Part shown: positions 24,992-33,664 of the stretch, one piece after another
Layout of the letters: every line of letters starts with the position of its first letter
Numbering within the stretch: position 1 is the stretch's first letter
Assembly: GCF_050286925.1 (NCBI RefSeq)
Contig: NZ_JBFWFX010000006.1
Span: 1 to 64,000, forward strand
DNA length: 64,000 nt
Origin: Caloranaerobacter sp050286925
Lineage (GTDB): Bacteria; Bacillota; Clostridia; Tissierellales; Thermohalobacteraceae
Direction of reading: 5' to 3'
Position numbers and translations under genes: made by a program
The notes under the pieces: model-generated
Seen by the model: only the letters and a program-made list of their open reading frames with translations
Database searches by the model: none
What the model was told of the DNA's origin: nothing

Positions 24992-27365
24992 ACCTTCTTC
25001 TCCAAACTTTAGTCACAAGAACCGTCATATCGTCCTTATTTTTGTTAATACTTACCGATTTTGCTATATTAATTATTTCTGTAGCAATTTTTTGAGGATT
25101 AACACTAGATATATTACTAATAACTTCTGCCATCCAATCTTCTTTATCATCTACTTTATCGTTAGAATCTAAAACACCATCTGACATCATTATTATCAAA
25201 TCCCCATCTTCTATATTATCTTCATAGACCTGAAAATCCACATCTTTTAATATGCCTACAGGTAAACTCTTTGAATTTATTATATCTACTCTATCCTTTC
25301 TCTTTATAAATGTCGGAGCGCAACCAATTTTAATAAATTGTGCCTTACCCATATATAAATCTATTATAGTCATATCAACAGTTGAAAACATTTCGTCAGA
25401 CGATTTTAAAAGTAAAATTGAATTAATAGTTTTAAGTGCTAATTCTTTATCAAAACCTGCCTCTAAAAACTTTTCTAAAAGTGAAATAGTTATATTGCTT
25501 TCTTGATTTGCCTTTCTACCTACTCCCATTCCATCACTTAAAGCTATAAAATAGTCATTTTCATTTTCACCAAAAGTATAACTATCACCCGAAACATAAT
25601 TAAATGACTCATCCCATTTGCAAACCTTTGTTATAGCACCATATCTATTCGCCTTTATAAGTTTTAAGCTGCATCTATTATTCTTTCCAGGTATACTACA
25701 GCTAAATTTATCTCTAGTTAAATCAAATCCAACAACCTTAGAAACAATAGGTATAATATCCTTCAAACATATACCTTTCCCTTTGCAAGACTTTAGTTCC
25801 AATAAAATTTCAAATTTTCCGTCCTGAAATTGTGTACAATTTACTTCTTTTATATCGATTCCATTTTCTTTAAGCTTTAAATAAATTTCTCTCTCTAAAT
25901 CATCTGCAAATCTAATATCTTTATAAATGGTATTTGCTAGGTCATTTATTATAGTAGCTACTCCATCTAACTGATCAGTTATTAATTGTCTACTTTCTAA
26001 AATCTTTTTCTCCCATCTATGATTAACTTTATATATGTCAAAAAGATAATTGCATTTATCTATTATATTTTGAGGTTTTAAACATCTTTTTCTAAAATAT
26101 TCTGGCAGTAAATTTTTATTTATATTTCCGTTAAGCTCTATTAAGCTCATAATATCAAACATGGAATGATATGCAGTATAAAAATCTTGTTTCCAACAAA
26201 ATTTATACATGCTACAGTCTTTACAAACATCATTAACTACTTCATCTACAAAATTCGATATGTCTTTCTGCTGTGAAAAACTTTTTACTTCTGCTGCTTT
26301 TTTAAATGTTAATGCTAACTCATTAAATACATTAGACACTTCTTTTAATCTTTTATAAGTTATATCCCTTATTCTTTTACTATATTGTATATTTGAATAA
26401 GTTAAGCCATTTTTACCCAATATCATTCCATTATTTTTTTCTATAGAAATAGCTAATATAAAAAATATAAAGATACTAACTGCAATCTCTTTATATAAAA
26501 GCATACTTTCTACAAAACCACTTATATAAAAAGACATTATAGCATTTCCTACAATAAAACCTAAACCAGTCCCTAATTTCCCTAAATCCTTAAATAATCC
26601 ACCTAACAATCCTGAAAAACCATATATTGAAATAATCAATGGGATATTGTTATTGGACATTCCCGTTATCAAACCAATCGTTACTCCAATAGTAGTTCCA
26701 AATGCTGGCCCTTTAAAGTAAGCAAATACTAAAATAATAACAACCCCAATAATTACTTTTAAAGATAAATCTAAAATAGCTATATCTTCTAACCCTGAAA
26801 TAGCCAATGAAATCATTATTGCGCCACTTATAATTTCTTCATTTGTAAAGATATCACTTAATTTTCTTTCAAAAATAGAAATACTATATGAAAAGATATA
26901 TGTTAATGTAAACACTATTACACCTTCAAATATCGTCATGATAAAATCATACATATAGAATGTGCCTGTAAGTAATAAAACAGTTTTTATCATAATTAAT
27001 AACAGAGATGACAAAATAGAATATTTTAATGTGTTTACTCTAATTCTGTTTTTTAAAATTCCATTTAGGAAAAATAATAACCATATTACCACTAAATAAT
27101 AATATGCACTCATACCATGAATACTCAATATTCCAAAAGATGAAAATATTATTATTCCTAAGGCATTACCATATCTAATTAAATACGCCGTTAAAAATGC
27201 AATTCCAAAAGGTGTTAATCCATCCATTATAGACGCTCGCGATACTAGTAGTGCTAAAATACCTATTGCTATATTTTTTAAATTCAGTTTTAAAACTAAA
27301 TTCCTTAAAATTTTCAAAAAAGTATTTTCATCTTTAATCATAAGTAATTCAGCTCTGTTTATCAT
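24990..27365 (-). CDS. spoIIE: Stage II sporulation protein E
   Basis: A membrane PP2C phosphatase that dephosphorylates SpoIIAA to free sigma-F in the forespore and takes part in polar division. About 791 residues from the ATG at 27365, which has GGGGGA 6-7 bases upstream (a further ATG at 27383 has no good site). The N-terminal third has about ten membrane helices. The middle has a Cys-rich stretch (CKDCSMYKFCWKQ). The phosphatase has ALSDGMGVGRKANQES and IIMMSDGVLDSND, whose aspartates bind Mn2+. Its promoter shows the Spo0A-type architecture of B. subtilis spoIIE. Confidence 0.97.
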   Translation of the reverse strand: MINRAELLMIKDENTFLKILRNLVLKLNLKNIAIGILALLVSRASIMDGLTPFGIAFLTAYLIRYGNALGIIIFSSFGILSIHGMSAYYYLVVIWLLFFLNGILKNRIRVNTLKYSILSSLLLIMIKTVLLLTGTFYMYDFIMTIFEGVIVFTLTYIFSYSISIFERKLSDIFTNEEIISGAIMISLAISGLEDIAILDLSLKVIIGVVIILVFAYFKGPAFGTTIGVTIGLITGMSNNNIPLIISIYGFSGLLGGLFKDLGKLGTGLGFIVGNAIMSFYISGFVESMLLYKEIAVSIFIFFILAISIEKNNGMILGKNGLTYSNIQYSKRIRDITYKRLKEVSNVFNELALTFKKAAEVKSFSQQKDISNFVDEVVNDVCKDCSMYKFCWKQDFYTAYHSMFDIMSLIELNGNINKNLLPEYFRKRCLKPQNIIDKCNYLFDIYKVNHRWEKKILESRQLITDQLDGVATIINDLANTIYKDIRFADDLEREIYLKLKENGIDIKEVNCTQFQDGKFEILLELKSCKGKGICLKDIIPIVSKVVGFDLTRDKFSCSIPGKNNRCSLKLIKANRYGAITKVCKWDESFNYVSGDSYTFGENENDYFIALSDGMGVGRKANQESNITISLLEKFLEAGFDKELALKTINSILLLKSSDEMFSTVDMTIIDLYMGKAQFIKIGCAPTFIKRKDRVDIINSKSLPVGILKDVDFQVYEDNIEDGDLIIMMSDGVLDSNDKVDDKEDWMAEVISNISSVNPQKIATEIINIAKSVSINKNKDDMTVLVTKVWRRR

Positions 27366-27398
27366 TTGAATCCCCCATCCCATATTTTATTTTCTGTT

Positions 27399-27431
27399 AT
27401 TTTATCAAACAAATTATGAAATATTTGTCAA
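27399..27431 (-). promoter_or_regulatory. spoIIE promoter, 21-bp spacer, Spo0A-dependent type
   Basis: Minus strand: -35 TTGACA (27431-27426), 21 bases, -10 TAAAAT (27404-27399). This overlong spacing is characteristic of Spo0A~P-activated sigma-A promoters such as B. subtilis spoIIE and spoIIG. Two Spo0A-like boxes (TTTGTCAA) flank it: one overlapping the -35 on the plus strand (27424-27431) and TTTGTCAAA on the minus strand (27466-27458). Confidence 0.75.
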
Positions 27432-27535
27432 TTAAGGTTGTCCTATTCAAAAAACTTTTTGACAAAAATTATGCTTTTTTTAGCTGAAATCTAAAAATTG
27501 GACATATATTTTATCAGCACATTCCTCTCAAAAAA

Positions 27536-27566
27536 GAAAAAAAAGCAACTTTAATCTTAAGTCGCT
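27536..27566 (-). terminator. divIC terminator
   Basis: AGCAACTT (27544-27551) pairs with AAGTCGCT (27559-27566), with one G-U on the minus strand, followed by eight T residues on that strand. It closes the hup-to-divIC run before the spoIIE promoter. Confidence 0.8.
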
Positions 27567-27588
27567 CTTTATCATAAATTGGTTATTT

Positions 27589-27909
27589 TTAGTTGCTAAT
27601 ACCTTTAATAAATTTATTTTTATTTTTCTCCTTATCTATATATAATATTTCACCAGGTTTAAGCATATTCAATTCTTCTCTAGCAATTTTTTCAATAAAT
27701 TCAGGTGTATCAGCATATTTGATTTTCTCTTGAAGTTCTGCAATTTCTACATTCAAACTATTAATCTTATCTTCCTTTGCTTTTCTTTCTTGTTCTAAAT
27801 GCCTCATCATTTTTTCTTGATTTAAAAATGTAGTACTTAAATAAAACAAACATCCTAATAACAATATATATCTAATTCTAAATTTTTTCTTCTGTTTAGT
27901 TTTGTGCAT
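27589..27909 (-). CDS. divIC: Septum formation initiator DivIC/FtsB-like
   Basis: 106 residues. A short basic N-terminus, one membrane helix (about 12-28, IRYILLLGCLFYLSTTF) and a coiled coil (about 30-62) rich in heptads, then EFIEKIAREELNMLKPGEILYI, the signature of the DivIC/FtsB family. Part of the divisome core with FtsL and DivIB. GGAGGGG ribosome site. Same place as in B. subtilis, just before spoIIE. Confidence 0.93.
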   Translation of the reverse strand: MHKTKQKKKFRIRYILLLGCLFYLSTTFLNQEKMMRHLEQERKAKEDKINSLNVEIAELQEKIKYADTPEFIEKIAREELNMLKPGEILYIDKEKNKNKFIKGISN

Positions 27910-27972
27910 AACAACCCCTCCAACATCTTTTAAATTATGTATGAATATTTCTATGTATTTTCTTAAAACCCT

Positions 27973-28482
27973 TTATTTTTTTAGCAATATAGTACTTGTG
28001 TACTTTCTAATGTCATTAAAAATTCGTTTTGGCAATTTAGTTATTTTTTTTACACTTTTATTAAATCTATTGACTTTATCGTTCAATTTTCTAAAAGGAG
28101 TTGATAATAAATGTATAATAAACCTAAATGGATATGTCAGTATGTTTATTGTATATTCAAGTAGCTTAATAAATATCCTTACTAAATAAACCATCAAAGT
28201 TATAACTGGCTTACTCAAAAGTTTTGTATAAATTAATGCACCACAAATGAAACCTAAAAAAACATACCCTCTTAATTCTCCCCAATTACTAAAAATTAGT
28301 GTAACTAGCGCTATAATCGATACAATAATCCAAAAAATTAAATCTTCTACTAATGTAGCAATTTTATTAGGTTTAGAAAAATATCTAAATATCCTATATA
28401 AATCATATACAAAACCAATTAAAACTCCACCATACATAGTAAGCAAAAAAATATAAGCTTGACTCTCAACTGTATTACCCAC
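27973..28482 (-). CDS. yabQ: Spore cortex biosynthesis protein YabQ
   Basis: 169 residues from the GTG at 28482 (AGGGGTGA upstream); an in-frame ATG at 28512 lacks a site. Four hydrophobic helices in the first 120 residues (AYIFLLTMYGGVLIGFVYDL; LIFWIIVSIIALVTLIF; GYVFLGFICGALIY), then a basic tail. YabQ is needed for cortex formation in B. subtilis. It is directly downstream of yabP, as expected, with only a weak hairpin between. Confidence 0.9.
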   Translation of the reverse strand: MGNTVESQAYIFLLTMYGGVLIGFVYDLYRIFRYFSKPNKIATLVEDLIFWIIVSIIALVTLIFSNWGELRGYVFLGFICGALIYTKLLSKPVITLMVYLVRIFIKLLEYTINILTYPFRFIIHLLSTPFRKLNDKVNRFNKSVKKITKLPKRIFNDIRKYTSTILLKK

Positions 28483-28499
28483 AAAATCACCCCTAATGA

Positions 28500-28532
28500 A
28501 AATGAAAACCAATGGTATAAACCATCGGTTTT
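28500..28532 (-). terminator. hairpin after yabP (weak terminator)
   Basis: AAAACCAATGG (28505-28515) faces CCATCGGTTTT (28522-28532). The one mismatch becomes a G-U pair on the minus-strand RNA. The following run (CATTTTC) is poor, so partial termination between yabP and yabQ is likely. Confidence 0.5.
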
Positions 28533-28818
28533 ATTTAAACATTTTGCCTAAAAAGCCAGAACCTTTTGAACCAGAAATATCTTTGTTAGTGTATAAAATA
28601 CCATTTATCTTACCTTCTATAACTATATTCCCATCTTCCAAATTCAGTTTGCTAATGTTTAAGTCCTCTCCTTTAACTGTCATTAAACCTTTTACAGTTA
28701 ATAGAATAATTGTATTATCATTAAAACTATCAACATGTTCTACTCCAGATATGTTGAGCTTTTCTCTATTTTCTAATATTATATTTTGACTTCTACTCGT
28801 AGTCTTATTTTCACTCAT
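28531..28818 (-). CDS. yabP: Sporulation protein YabP
   Basis: 95 residues. The start is the ATG at 28818, preceded by a G-rich site; a TTG at 28833 is in frame but lies in the G run. YabP-family features: QNIILENREKLNISGVEHVDSF, then ILLTVKGLMTVKGEDLNISKL and an IEGKINGILY segment. It is known in B. subtilis as a mother-cell sporulation protein required with YabQ. Confidence 0.92.
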   Translation of the reverse strand: MSENKTTSRSQNIILENREKLNISGVEHVDSFNDNTIILLTVKGLMTVKGEDLNISKLNLEDGNIVIEGKINGILYTNKDISGSKGSGFLGKMFK

Positions 28819-28904
28819 CCCCCATCCCCCCAAAATACTTATGTTAAATGATTATGTAATAAATCTAAGTTTTATTACTAAAATATGCATTTTATTAAAT
28901 GGTA

Positions 28905-29144
28905 TTATATTATATTATACATATTATGAGCATTGTCTTTAGTTGCATGTTCTAATAACTGTATTACTTCAATTTTCATCGTCCTAGTCCCAAAATTTAT
29001 CTCAATTATATCTCCTATATTTACTAAAGTGCCAGGTTTAGCTACTTTACCATTTATTAATACCCTACCTTGTTCACAAGCTTCTTTTGCAACTGTTCTT
29101 CTTTTTATTATTCTAGAATTTTTAAGAAATTTATCTATCCTCAT
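28905..29144 (-). CDS. yabO: S4-domain RNA-binding protein (YabO/Hsp15 family)
   Basis: 79 residues, almost entirely an S4 domain: MRIDKFLKNSRIIKRRTVAKEACEQ, then VLINGKVAKPGTLVNIGDII. E. coli Hsp15 (HslR) binds stalled 50S subunits carrying nascent chains, and Firmicutes homologues (RqcP) take part in ribosome rescue. The neighbours hup and yabP fit the Bacillus order. Confidence 0.94.
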   Translation of the reverse strand: MRIDKFLKNSRIIKRRTVAKEACEQGRVLINGKVAKPGTLVNIGDIIEINFGTRTMKIEVIQLLEHATKDNAHNMYNII

Positions 29145-29212
29145 ATAATCACCCTTCTATATTATATTTAATAATAGCTGACAGCTTACACTAACAGCCA
29201 ATAGTTTAAAAG

Positions 29213-29241
29213 AAAAAAATCAGGTCAATGACCTGATTTTT
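29213..29241 (-). terminator. hup terminator
   Basis: AAATCAGGTC-AAT-GACCTGATTT with a T-rich tail on the minus strand; overlaps the hup stop codon. Confidence 0.9.
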
Positions 29242-29519
29242 TATTTGTTAACTGCTTCTTTTAAACTCTTACCAGCTTTGAAAACTGGTGCATTTGATGC
29301 TGGAATGTCGATTACTTCTTGAGGATTTCTTGGGTTTCTACCTTTTCTAGCTTTTCTCTCTCTTACTTCAAAAGTACCAAAGCCTACTAATTGAACCTTT
29401 TCTCCTCTTACTAATGCTTCTTCTACACTCTTCATGAATGCATTTAATGCACTTTCAGCATCTTTCTTTGTTAAACCACTCTTTTCAGCTATGCTTGAAA
29501 CTAATTCTGCCTTGTTCAC
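29241..29519 (-). CDS. hup: DNA-binding protein HU
   Basis: Nucleoid-associated protein that bends DNA. 92 residues from the GTG at 29519 (MNKAELVSSIAEKSGL), with AAGGAGGT 7 bases upstream; an in-frame upstream codon at 29543 would overlap the ribosome site. GFGTFEVRERKARKGRNPRN is the DNA-binding beta-arm, and VFKAGKSLKEAV the C-terminal helix. Between mazG and yabO, as in many Firmicutes. Confidence 0.97.
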   Translation of the reverse strand: MNKAELVSSIAEKSGLTKKDAESALNAFMKSVEEALVRGEKVQLVGFGTFEVRERKARKGRNPRNPQEVIDIPASNAPVFKAGKSLKEAVNK

Positions 29520-29607
29520 AATAAATACCTCCTTATTCTTCAATTATATTAAAATTAGTACGTATAAGCATATTCTACCTTTCCAAGTAAAATCCTTCTT
29601 TTTAGTA

Positions 29608-31092
29608 TTATTTTTTATCTATTTTTTTATTTTTATGTATCTTTGTTCTCTCCCATAACTCATCCATTTCTTCTAATGTCATAAACTGTAAATCTTTCCC
29701 CATTTTTCTACTCATATCTTCCATAATTTTAAACCTTTCAATAAACTTATTTATTGTTTTATTTAAAGCAATTTCTGGATTCACTTTCAAAAACCTACTA
29801 ACATTTACTACGGCAAATAATAAATCACCTATCTCTTCTTCAATTCTATCCTTATTATTCTCTTTCAATTCAATTAACACTTCTTGTAACTCTTCTCTTA
29901 CTTTTTCTAAAGCTCCATTTACATCTGGCCAATCAAAACCTATATCAGCAGCTTTCTGCTGCAATTTAAAGCTTTTTACTAAAGCAGGTAACCCCTTAGC
30001 TATACTTTCAAGCCTTTGACTATGACTCTTGATATTTTTTTCTTTATCTTTTATCTTGTTCCAATTTGCCATTACTTCTTCAGAATCTTTACAATTAAGC
30101 TCTCCAAAAACATGAGGATGTCTGTTGATTAGCTTGTTGCAAATACTAGATATTACATCCCAGATGTTAAAGTACCCTTCTTCTTTACCTATCTGAGAAT
30201 GAAATACTACCTGCAGCAGCAAATCTCCCAGTTCTTCTGCTAATGCATCCATATCATCTTTATCTATTGCATCAACTACTTCATAAGCCTCTTCTAAAAC
30301 ATACTCTCTAAGTGATTGATGAGTCTGTTTAATGTCCCATGGACATCCTTCTTTACTTCTCAATTTCTGCATAATATTTATTAAATTATTTAAATCATAT
30401 CTTGTTCTATTTTCATCATCAATCTTAGGAATATAAATACTTGTCAAATAATCAATCCATTCTATTCTATCTAGCTCATATAATGGTATTTTTAATATTT
30501 TTTCTTCTCCTGGTACTCCTGCTGCTCTAATTACATATATCTGATATTCATCGTCATACACTTCCATTAGTTTCAATTTTACTTCTGAAGCTATTATTCT
30601 ATTATAAACTTGTGTTATTATATTGTCTACATTAATATCTACTGACTGCACATTTAAATTTAAACCATCTACAACTTTCATCCCACTTATCGGATCTTTC
30701 TCAGTAGCATTTATTACACTATCTATAAAACTTACCCCTGAATGTATCTGTAATTCTACTTCCCCTTTATCTCTGTATTTTATCAACAACGATACTGTCT
30801 TTTCAGCTACCAAAGGATGTCCTGGTATACAATAAATAATAATACCATGCTCTTTGGATTTTTTCACTAGGTCTTTAGCTATATTCTCATAAATTATATC
30901 AAAATCTTCGCCTTTTTCATACATAAAGTCATATGATTCAAATTCAATATTGTTTTCATGAAAAAAACTTACTGTTGGGTGCTTTTCAGTTCTCAAATAG
31001 ACTTTATAACCTTTTTTCAAGACCTTTACCGCGCCTATCGTTAATAAATCAGGATCCCCTGGCCCTAATCCTATAACAATAATCTTTCCCAT
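29608..31092 (-). CDS. mazG: MazG-family pyrophosphohydrolase fused to tetrapyrrole-methylase-like domain (YabN)
   Basis: 494 residues. Residues 1-about 220 form a SAM-dependent tetrapyrrole (corrin/porphyrin) methylase-type domain (VIGLGPGDPDLLTIGAV; IIYCIPGHPLVAEKTV). The rest is a tandem MazG nucleotide pyrophosphatase with GCPWDIKQTHQSL, EEAYEVVDAI and EELGDLLLQVVFH, where the EExxE and ExxD acids bind Mg2+. It hydrolyses non-canonical NTPs. This fusion is the standard YabN architecture. The substrate of the methylase half is unknown. Confidence 0.93.
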   Translation of the reverse strand: MGKIIVIGLGPGDPDLLTIGAVKVLKKGYKVYLRTEKHPTVSFFHENNIEFESYDFMYEKGEDFDIIYENIAKDLVKKSKEHGIIIYCIPGHPLVAEKTVSLLIKYRDKGEVELQIHSGVSFIDSVINATEKDPISGMKVVDGLNLNVQSVDINVDNIITQVYNRIIASEVKLKLMEVYDDEYQIYVIRAAGVPGEEKILKIPLYELDRIEWIDYLTSIYIPKIDDENRTRYDLNNLINIMQKLRSKEGCPWDIKQTHQSLREYVLEEAYEVVDAIDKDDMDALAEELGDLLLQVVFHSQIGKEEGYFNIWDVISSICNKLINRHPHVFGELNCKDSEEVMANWNKIKDKEKNIKSHSQRLESIAKGLPALVKSFKLQQKAADIGFDWPDVNGALEKVREELQEVLIELKENNKDRIEEEIGDLLFAVVNVSRFLKVNPEIALNKTINKFIERFKIMEDMSRKMGKDLQFMTLEEMDELWERTKIHKNKKIDKK

Positions 31093-31122
31093 ACAAAACC
31101 CTCCATTATCCTTATATTTGCC

Positions 31123-31147
31123 AAAAAAGCTAGGTTTATACCTAGCT
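31123..31147 (-). terminator. terminator of the MATE-family gene
   Basis: AGCTAGG (31128-31134) and CCTAGCT (31141-31147) with a six-T tail on the minus strand; the stop codon lies in the stem. Confidence 0.85.
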
Positions 31148-32759
31148 ATTCCCTCAAAAGCCCTATTGCCCCTAACATTTTAGAAATTTTTCTACCACCT
31201 GGCAGTAATTCAAAATCTTTTGAAGTTATTGCTCCAGTTGCTAATAATGCGAAACCATATACTAATGCTCCTACAATTATAGAAACTAAAGTTGCTATCT
31301 TACTGCTTATTACAGATGATAAAAATACATATGAAAACTTTACAAATACAACCATTAATATAACTGAAATTATCGGCTTGATAAAAATATTTACAAAATT
31401 TAATGATGTCTTTGTATACTTTATAATAACCGCTATGAAGTTTAATACTGCAGCCACCAAATATGCAACTACCGTACTTAAAGCTGCACCTTTGACCCCT
31501 ATTTCAGGTATTCCTGTCAATATATATGTTAAAATTATTTTCACTACTGCTCCAATCGCTAAATTTTTCACAGGAATCATAGGTTTACCTAAACCCTGCA
31601 TAATAGCTGTTAGTGATTGCACTAAAGTTAAAAAAATCAAACTAAAAGACAATATTGCAAGTATAGAACCTACACTTTGTTGAGTTTCCAAATCTGAAAC
31701 GAAATATACTAATTCAATAATAGGTGTAGACAAAATATATAAACCCAATGCAGAAGGCAATCCAATAAGAAGCGTAACCCTTATACCAGACCTTACTATT
31801 TTACTGATTTTAGCATGATTTTTTCTAGCAAACGCATCAGATACAGCTGGAACTAAACTCATAGCTAATGCAACTGATAGAACTTGAGGTAAATTTATAA
31901 GGGTCTGAGCCATTCCCGCTAATCTTCCATACAAACCACTCGCTTCTGTTTCTGTAAAACCTATAGATTGCAACCTTCTCATTACTATAGCAACATCAAT
32001 ATTATTCATTATAGGAACTATAGAAGCACCAATAGTTATAGGTATTGCAATTAATAAAACTTTCTTAATAACAGAATTTAAACTCTCTGAAGGACAATCA
32101 ATGCTGTCCTTTATTTCCTGTTTTATATATTTTCTCTGTGAAAGATAAATAATCATTATTACAATAGTACCTGCTAAGGCTCCAGCAGATGCTCCAAAAG
32201 TAGCTCCTCCAGCAGCTAATGGTAACCCATTTCCTAAAAATTGATATGCTAAAATAAGACCAACTACAACTCTAAATAATTGTTCAACTAGTTGAGATAC
32301 TGCCGTGGGAACCATTGTCTGTCTACCTTGAAAATACCCTCTAAATGCAGACATAATTGGAACTAACATCAAAGCAGGTGCTATAGCTATATATGAATAA
32401 TATGCATTTTTATTACTGAACAAATTTGATAAATATTCTGCTCCTATAAAAACAAATAATGAAGTAGTAATTCCCGCAAATAAAAATCCAAAAAATGTTA
32501 TCTTAAACAGCCTGTGAGCTCCCTTATAGTCTCCTAATGCCCTTTTTTCAGCTACAAGCTTTGCAACTGCAACTGGAAAACCTGCTGTAGATATTGCTAA
32601 TAAAAAATTATAAAGTGGATAAACAGTCTGATAGTAACCAATTCCTACATCAGTAAGTACATAATATAATGTAATCCTATATACTGAACCTAATATTTTA
32701 GCTAATACTCCTGCTATCCCTAATATAGCAGCACCTTTCAAAAAATTTTCCTTAGTCAT
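31146..32759 (-). CDS. spoVB: Polysaccharide/lipid flippase of the SpoVB/YabM (MOP) family
   Basis: 537 residues from the ATG at 32759, which has AGGAGG six bases upstream (the ORF runs to 32786). About 14 membrane helices. The N-terminal FLKGAAILGIAGVLAKILGSVYRI, GYYQTVYPLYNFLLAISTAGFPVAVAKLVAE and FRGYFQGRQTMVPTAVSQLVEQLFR blocks are typical of SpoVB/MurJ-like exporters. Probably flips lipid-linked peptidoglycan precursors, perhaps for spore cortex. The B. subtilis locus has yabM between spoVT and yabN, the same place. Which paralogue name is right cannot be settled here. Confidence 0.9.
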   Translation of the reverse strand: MTKENFLKGAAILGIAGVLAKILGSVYRITLYYVLTDVGIGYYQTVYPLYNFLLAISTAGFPVAVAKLVAEKRALGDYKGAHRLFKITFFGFLFAGITTSLFVFIGAEYLSNLFSNKNAYYSYIAIAPALMLVPIMSAFRGYFQGRQTMVPTAVSQLVEQLFRVVVGLILAYQFLGNGLPLAAGGATFGASAGALAGTIVIMIIYLSQRKYIKQEIKDSIDCPSESLNSVIKKVLLIAIPITIGASIVPIMNNIDVAIVMRRLQSIGFTETEASGLYGRLAGMAQTLINLPQVLSVALAMSLVPAVSDAFARKNHAKISKIVRSGIRVTLLIGLPSALGLYILSTPIIELVYFVSDLETQQSVGSILAILSFSLIFLTLVQSLTAIMQGLGKPMIPVKNLAIGAVVKIILTYILTGIPEIGVKGAALSTVVAYLVAAVLNFIAVIIKYTKTSLNFVNIFIKPIISVILMVVFVKFSYVFLSSVISSKIATLVSIIVGALVYGFALLATGAITSKDFELLPGGRKISKMLGAIGLLRE

Positions 32760-32886
32760 AAACTTCCTCCTAATTTTCAGCCACATTTAGTTAACAGAAC
32801 TATTATATCAAAAATACAGTACTCATTAAATAGTGATTTTATTGAGAAGTTACTTTGTATTTGCTTTTACATTTATATTTACCAAA

Positions 32887-32913
32887 GAAAAAGCCTACCA
32901 TACAAGGTAGGCT
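32887..32913 (-). terminator. spoVT terminator
   Basis: AGCCTACC (32892-32899) pairs with GGTAGGCT (32906-32913), followed by TTTTTC on the minus strand. Confidence 0.87.
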
Positions 32914-32925
32914 ATGTAGCTCAAA

Positions 32926-33477
32926 TTATTGTTCCATCTGTTTTGATAAGAAACCTGCTACAATTTCAGCTAATTTTACTTCTAACTCTCCCATCTTTTT
33001 ATTATTACCTTTAGTACATAAAATAACTGCTCCAATTGGATCTCCTTGAGTAATTATAGGTGCTATCACCTGACTAGTATATTTATCAGCGTTAAATTCA
33101 TCAGATGTTACTCTTATAGGCTTACTCTTTCCAGCAGCTATATACGTTTCCTTTCCTTCCATAATCTTTTCTAGCTCTGGACTAACTTTTTTATTCAAAT
33201 AATCATTTTTAGATCCTCCAGAAATTGCAACTATTGTATCTCTATCTGTTATTACAGTTATATGTCCTGTAGTTTCATAAAGTGACTGTGCAAACTCGGT
33301 AGCAAATTCACTTAATTCAACAATTGGTGAATATTTTTTTAATATTATTTCGCCTTCTCTGTCCGTAAATATCTCTAAAGGATCTCCTTCTCTTATCCTA
33401 AGAGTTCTTCTAATCTCCTTAGGAATTACTACTCTTCCTAAATCATCAATCCTTCTTACTATTCCTGTGGCCTTCAA
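32926..33477 (-). CDS. spoVT: Stage V sporulation protein T
   Basis: An AbrB-like regulator that modulates sigma-G-dependent genes in the forespore. 183 residues. The N-terminal swapped-hairpin DNA-binding domain (MKATGIVRRIDDLGRVVIPKE, then RTLRIREGDPLEIF) is followed by a GAF-like C-terminal domain (about 56-183). The TTG start sits after AAGGAGGGG. A sigma-G-like promoter is found upstream, as known for the Bacillus gene. Confidence 0.97.
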   Translation of the reverse strand: MKATGIVRRIDDLGRVVIPKEIRRTLRIREGDPLEIFTDREGEIILKKYSPIVELSEFATEFAQSLYETTGHITVITDRDTIVAISGGSKNDYLNKKVSPELEKIMEGKETYIAAGKSKPIRVTSDEFNADKYTSQVIAPIITQGDPIGAVILCTKGNNKKMGELEVKLAEIVAGFLSKQMEQ

Positions 33478-33566
33478 TTTTTCCCCTCCTTATTACATAA
33501 ATTTAGGTGGATTTTGTTTTAAACACTAATGTGTTTTAACAAAATTACACCGTCTAATTGTATATT

Positions 33567-33596
33567 TATTATTTTACTTTCAAGAACTTTTTATGC
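33567..33596 (-). promoter_or_regulatory. sigma-G-like promoter of spoVT
   Basis: Minus strand: -35 GCATA (33596-33592), 18 bases, -10 AATAATA (33573-33567) against the consensus GYATR-18-CATNMTA. One base differs in the -10. B. subtilis spoVT is a known sigma-G gene, which supports the match. Confidence 0.55.
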
Positions 33597-33621
33597 ATCA
33601 TTGGCAATTTAGTGTAGAATC

Positions 33622-33655
33622 AAAAAGCTCATTAACCTTCCGTTAATGAGCCTTT
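33622..33655 (-). terminator. prsA terminator
   Basis: GCTCATTAAC (33627-33636) and GTTAATGAGC (33642-33651) form a 10-base stem; T tracts occur on both strands. Confidence 0.9.
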
Positions 33656-33664
33656 TTTTGAAAA

